Source: Candidatus Gastranaerophilales bacterium
GTDB taxonomy: Bacteria > Cyanobacteriota > Vampirovibrionia > Gastranaerophilales > Gastranaerophilaceae
Direction of reading: 5' to 3'
Assembly (NCBI GenBank): GCA_017475485.1
Contig: JAFVFO010000032.1
Location: forward strand, 16,658 to 80,657
Length of the DNA stretch: 64,000 nucleotides
Shown here piece by piece: positions 63,126 to 64,000 of this stretch (positions are counted from its first letter, which is position 1; every line of letters begins with the position of its first letter). The notes below the pieces were generated by a model. It was given only the letters and a program-made list of their open reading frames with translations. It was not told the origin of the DNA and did not search any database. A program made the position numbers and the translations under genes.

Positions 63126-63521
63126 ATGAATATAGGAAAAATTGCAAACACTAATTTTAAAGGAAATCTTGTAATAGGGCCAAATACCGACTTGTCTTTA
63201 GTAAATATTAAAAAAAGAGAAGTAAGCCCTTTTTTACTTACGGAAGATGATAAATTTGAAAAAGGCAAAGAAAAATACTCGGATTTATCTTCTGATGAAT
63301 TAAATATTGTAATATCGGCAGGAGATGTTAAAGAAATATACGGTTTTCCGAATGATTTCACAAGAAATGCCTGCCCACATAAAGACTACGTTCAAGGTAT
63401 AACTTTCTATGATTCTGAAATCGATGCAGATGTCACACTTGAATCCACTTGCTTTTTAGATAATCTAAAAACCGCATATACTGCAGCAAACGCAGGCCAA
63501 AATATAGATATATGTATATAA
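63126..63521 (+). CDS. Uncharacterised protein with NFKG N-terminus
   Basis: A 131-residue protein beginning MNIGKIANTNFKGNLVIGPN; the rest is acidic and alpha/beta in appearance, with two cysteines near residues 84 and 109. No signal peptide. AGGAAAAAATT precedes the ATG. The short NF-x-G start recalls the one in the 17.9 kb PETAGS protein. No family recognised. Confidence 0.6.
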   Translation: MNIGKIANTNFKGNLVIGPNTDLSLVNIKKREVSPFLLTEDDKFEKGKEKYSDLSSDELNIVISAGDVKEIYGFPNDFTRNACPHKDYVQGITFYDSEIDADVTLESTCFLDNLKTAYTAANAGQNIDICI

Positions 63522-63617
63522 ATTATTTTAAGAAGCTAATCAATGCAAGATTGGCTTCTTAAAAATTTGCTTGATTATTTTTTTTGATATAGTATTATGA
63601 AATAGCAAAGCAACTTT

Positions 63618-63689
63618 GCGGGAGTAATTCAGTGGTAGAATGCTTCCTTGCCAAGGAAGATGTCGCGAGTTCGAGCCTCGTCTCCCGCT
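63618..63689 (+). tRNA. tRNA-Gly (anticodon GCC)
   Basis: Cloverleaf: acceptor GCGGGAG/CTCCCGC, D arm around TTCAGTGGTAGAA, anticodon arm CTTCC-TTGCCAA-GGAAG with GCC, T arm GCGAG-TTCGAGC-CTCGT. No CCA is encoded. A strong UUCG-loop terminator follows directly. Confidence 0.95.
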
Positions 63690-63725
63690 AATTAAAAAGA
63701 GTCACTTCGGTGGCTCTTTTTAATT
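63690..63725 (+). terminator. Terminator after tRNA-Gly
   Basis: AATTAAAAAGAGTCAC and GTGGCTCTTTTTAATT pair over 16 positions (one T-G pair) around a TTCG tetraloop. Palindromic and usable in both directions. Confidence 0.85.
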
Positions 63726-63866
63726 ATAGCGAAACAGGTCAAGAACGAGCGACGTCGCGATGCTTTAGCTGTTTGTGAGCTATAGCGAACAAATACAGAT
63801 AAAGTACATCGATAAAACGTAGAAAATCGGACTGCAAGTCCTGATTTTCAAGTTTTGAAGATCGGA
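63726..63866 (+). other. Structured non-coding element between two tRNA-Gly 3' ends
   Basis: No gene. A nested fold is possible from ATAGC at 63726-63730 with GCTAT at 63779-63783, with AAACAG pairing CTGTTT and the GCGACGTCGC palindrome inside. A second hairpin lies at 63822-63849 (GAAAATC, GGACT, loop GCA, AGTCC, then GATTTTC with one bulged T). The GCGACGT motif is shared with the elements after sepF and at 37.4 kb. Confidence 0.5.
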
Positions 63867-63890
63867 GAGCCTCGTCTCCCGCTAATTAAA
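63867..63890 (+). repeat. Direct copy of the tRNA-Gly 3' end
   Basis: 24 bases (GAGCCTCGTCTCCCGC followed by TAATTAAA) are identical to 63673-63696, which span the end of tRNA-Gly and the start of its terminator. The preceding bases do not form a T arm, so this is a fragment, not a second tRNA. It has the form of an attachment-site repeat. Confidence 0.75.
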
Positions 63891-63919
63891 GAGGATACCG
63901 ATTGGTATCCTCTTTAATT
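63884..63919 (+). terminator. Second terminator-like palindrome
   Basis: AATTAAAGAGGATACC and GGTATCCTCTTTAATT pair perfectly over 16 bases around GATT. It starts inside the copied tRNA end, as the first terminator starts at the end of the true tRNA. Confidence 0.8.
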
Positions 63920-63940
63920 ATTTTGGAAATTGAGTTTTGA

Positions 63941-63976
63941 GAACTCGCATAATGCGTTAGCATTATAGGCGAGTTC
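63941..63976 (+). other. Long hairpin at the end of the window
   Basis: GAACTCGC (63941-63948) pairs GCGAGTTC (63969-63976), and ATAATGC pairs GCATTAT inside, with a two-base AG bulge and a GTTA loop. Fifteen base pairs; no T run follows, so not a standard terminator. The last bases of the window are again GC-rich. Confidence 0.6.
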
Positions 63977-64000
63977 GGCGGATTTTGACTAGGGCGGAAC

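Noticed and set aside
63822-63849. tRNA-Cys-like anticodon arm (GGACTGCAAGTCC)
   Set aside because: No acceptor, D or T arm can be built around it; it is a simple hairpin next to a copied tRNA-Gly end.
1-64000. Prophage, transposon or restriction-modification island
   Set aside because: No transposase, integrase, phage structural or restriction gene was found; genes have similar composition throughout.

Overview
The window looks like a chromosomal segment of a Candidatus Gastranaerophilales / Melainabacteria-type bacterium (Vampirovibrionia, the non-photosynthetic sister group of Cyanobacteria). Reasons: a very AT-rich genome with standard-code genes; an outer membrane implied by flagellar L- and P-ring genes and an LptF/LptG permease; a yggS-sepF pair of the kind found in Cyanobacteria and Gram-positives; small secreted or surface-type proteins with NFxG and PETAGS-like motifs; and a pilin-like protein with a class III-type leader. 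This placement rests on gene content and style, not on a database search.

Layout. 1-12.1 kb is a mostly minus-strand housekeeping block: TPR protein, dicarboxylate/amino-acid symporter, recJ, Bax1-like membrane protein, coaE, comEC, nusB-ftsY, a GT4 glycosyltransferase with a secreted VWA protein, and dCMP deaminase. 12.3-17.7 kb is plus-strand: yggS-sepF, then grpE-dnaJ with a secreted propeller-like protein and an O-methyltransferase. 17.7-23.2 kb holds two unusual small proteins, a helical-repeat protein, an lptF/G permease, tyrA, a YLPDGT-repeat protein and a membrane glycosyltransferase. 23.3-31.9 kb is a compact flagellar operon for rod, rings, hook junction and chaperone: lytic transglycosylase, flgF, flgG, flgA, flgH, flgI, flgJ, a small gene in the flgM position, flgN, flgK, flgL. 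32-46 kb is mixed metabolism and modification: FAD protein, YhcH, GH57, PIG-L-like, prmC, thioredoxin, SEC-C protein, tlyA, tatD, DUF4127 and a pilin-like protein. 46-53 kb is aroE-topA-dprA-TPR-fixX-fixC. 53.3-57.7 kb is a glycan/polyprenyl-type cluster: a flavoprotein split by a stop codon, a GT-C enzyme and a GT2-GtrA fusion. The end holds glgC, alaS, a membrane zincin, a Cys-rich secreted protein and tRNA-Gly.

Working together: comEC, dprA, a ComEB-like deaminase, recJ and a pilin-like gene are compatible with DNA uptake. glgC and GH57 point to glycogen-type storage. The flagellar operon makes the cell potentially motile, and it places the peptidoglycan hydrolase in a separate gene from a short FlgJ.

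Most noteworthy structure not explained by genes. (1) A recurring TA(T/A)AAT-6 nt-ATG arrangement without Shine-Dalgarno sequences in front of many genes implies widespread leaderless transcription. (2) GC-rich, hairpin-forming intergenic elements sit directly 3' of genes (sepF, flgG, the 36.3 kb gene and tRNA-Gly). One is tandemly duplicated and keeps its hairpin in a diverged copy with a different sequence. (3) The tRNA-Gly 3' end is duplicated about 194 bp downstream. (4) A full-length flavoprotein gene is interrupted by a single in-frame TAA. No CRISPR array, transposase or prophage was seen.
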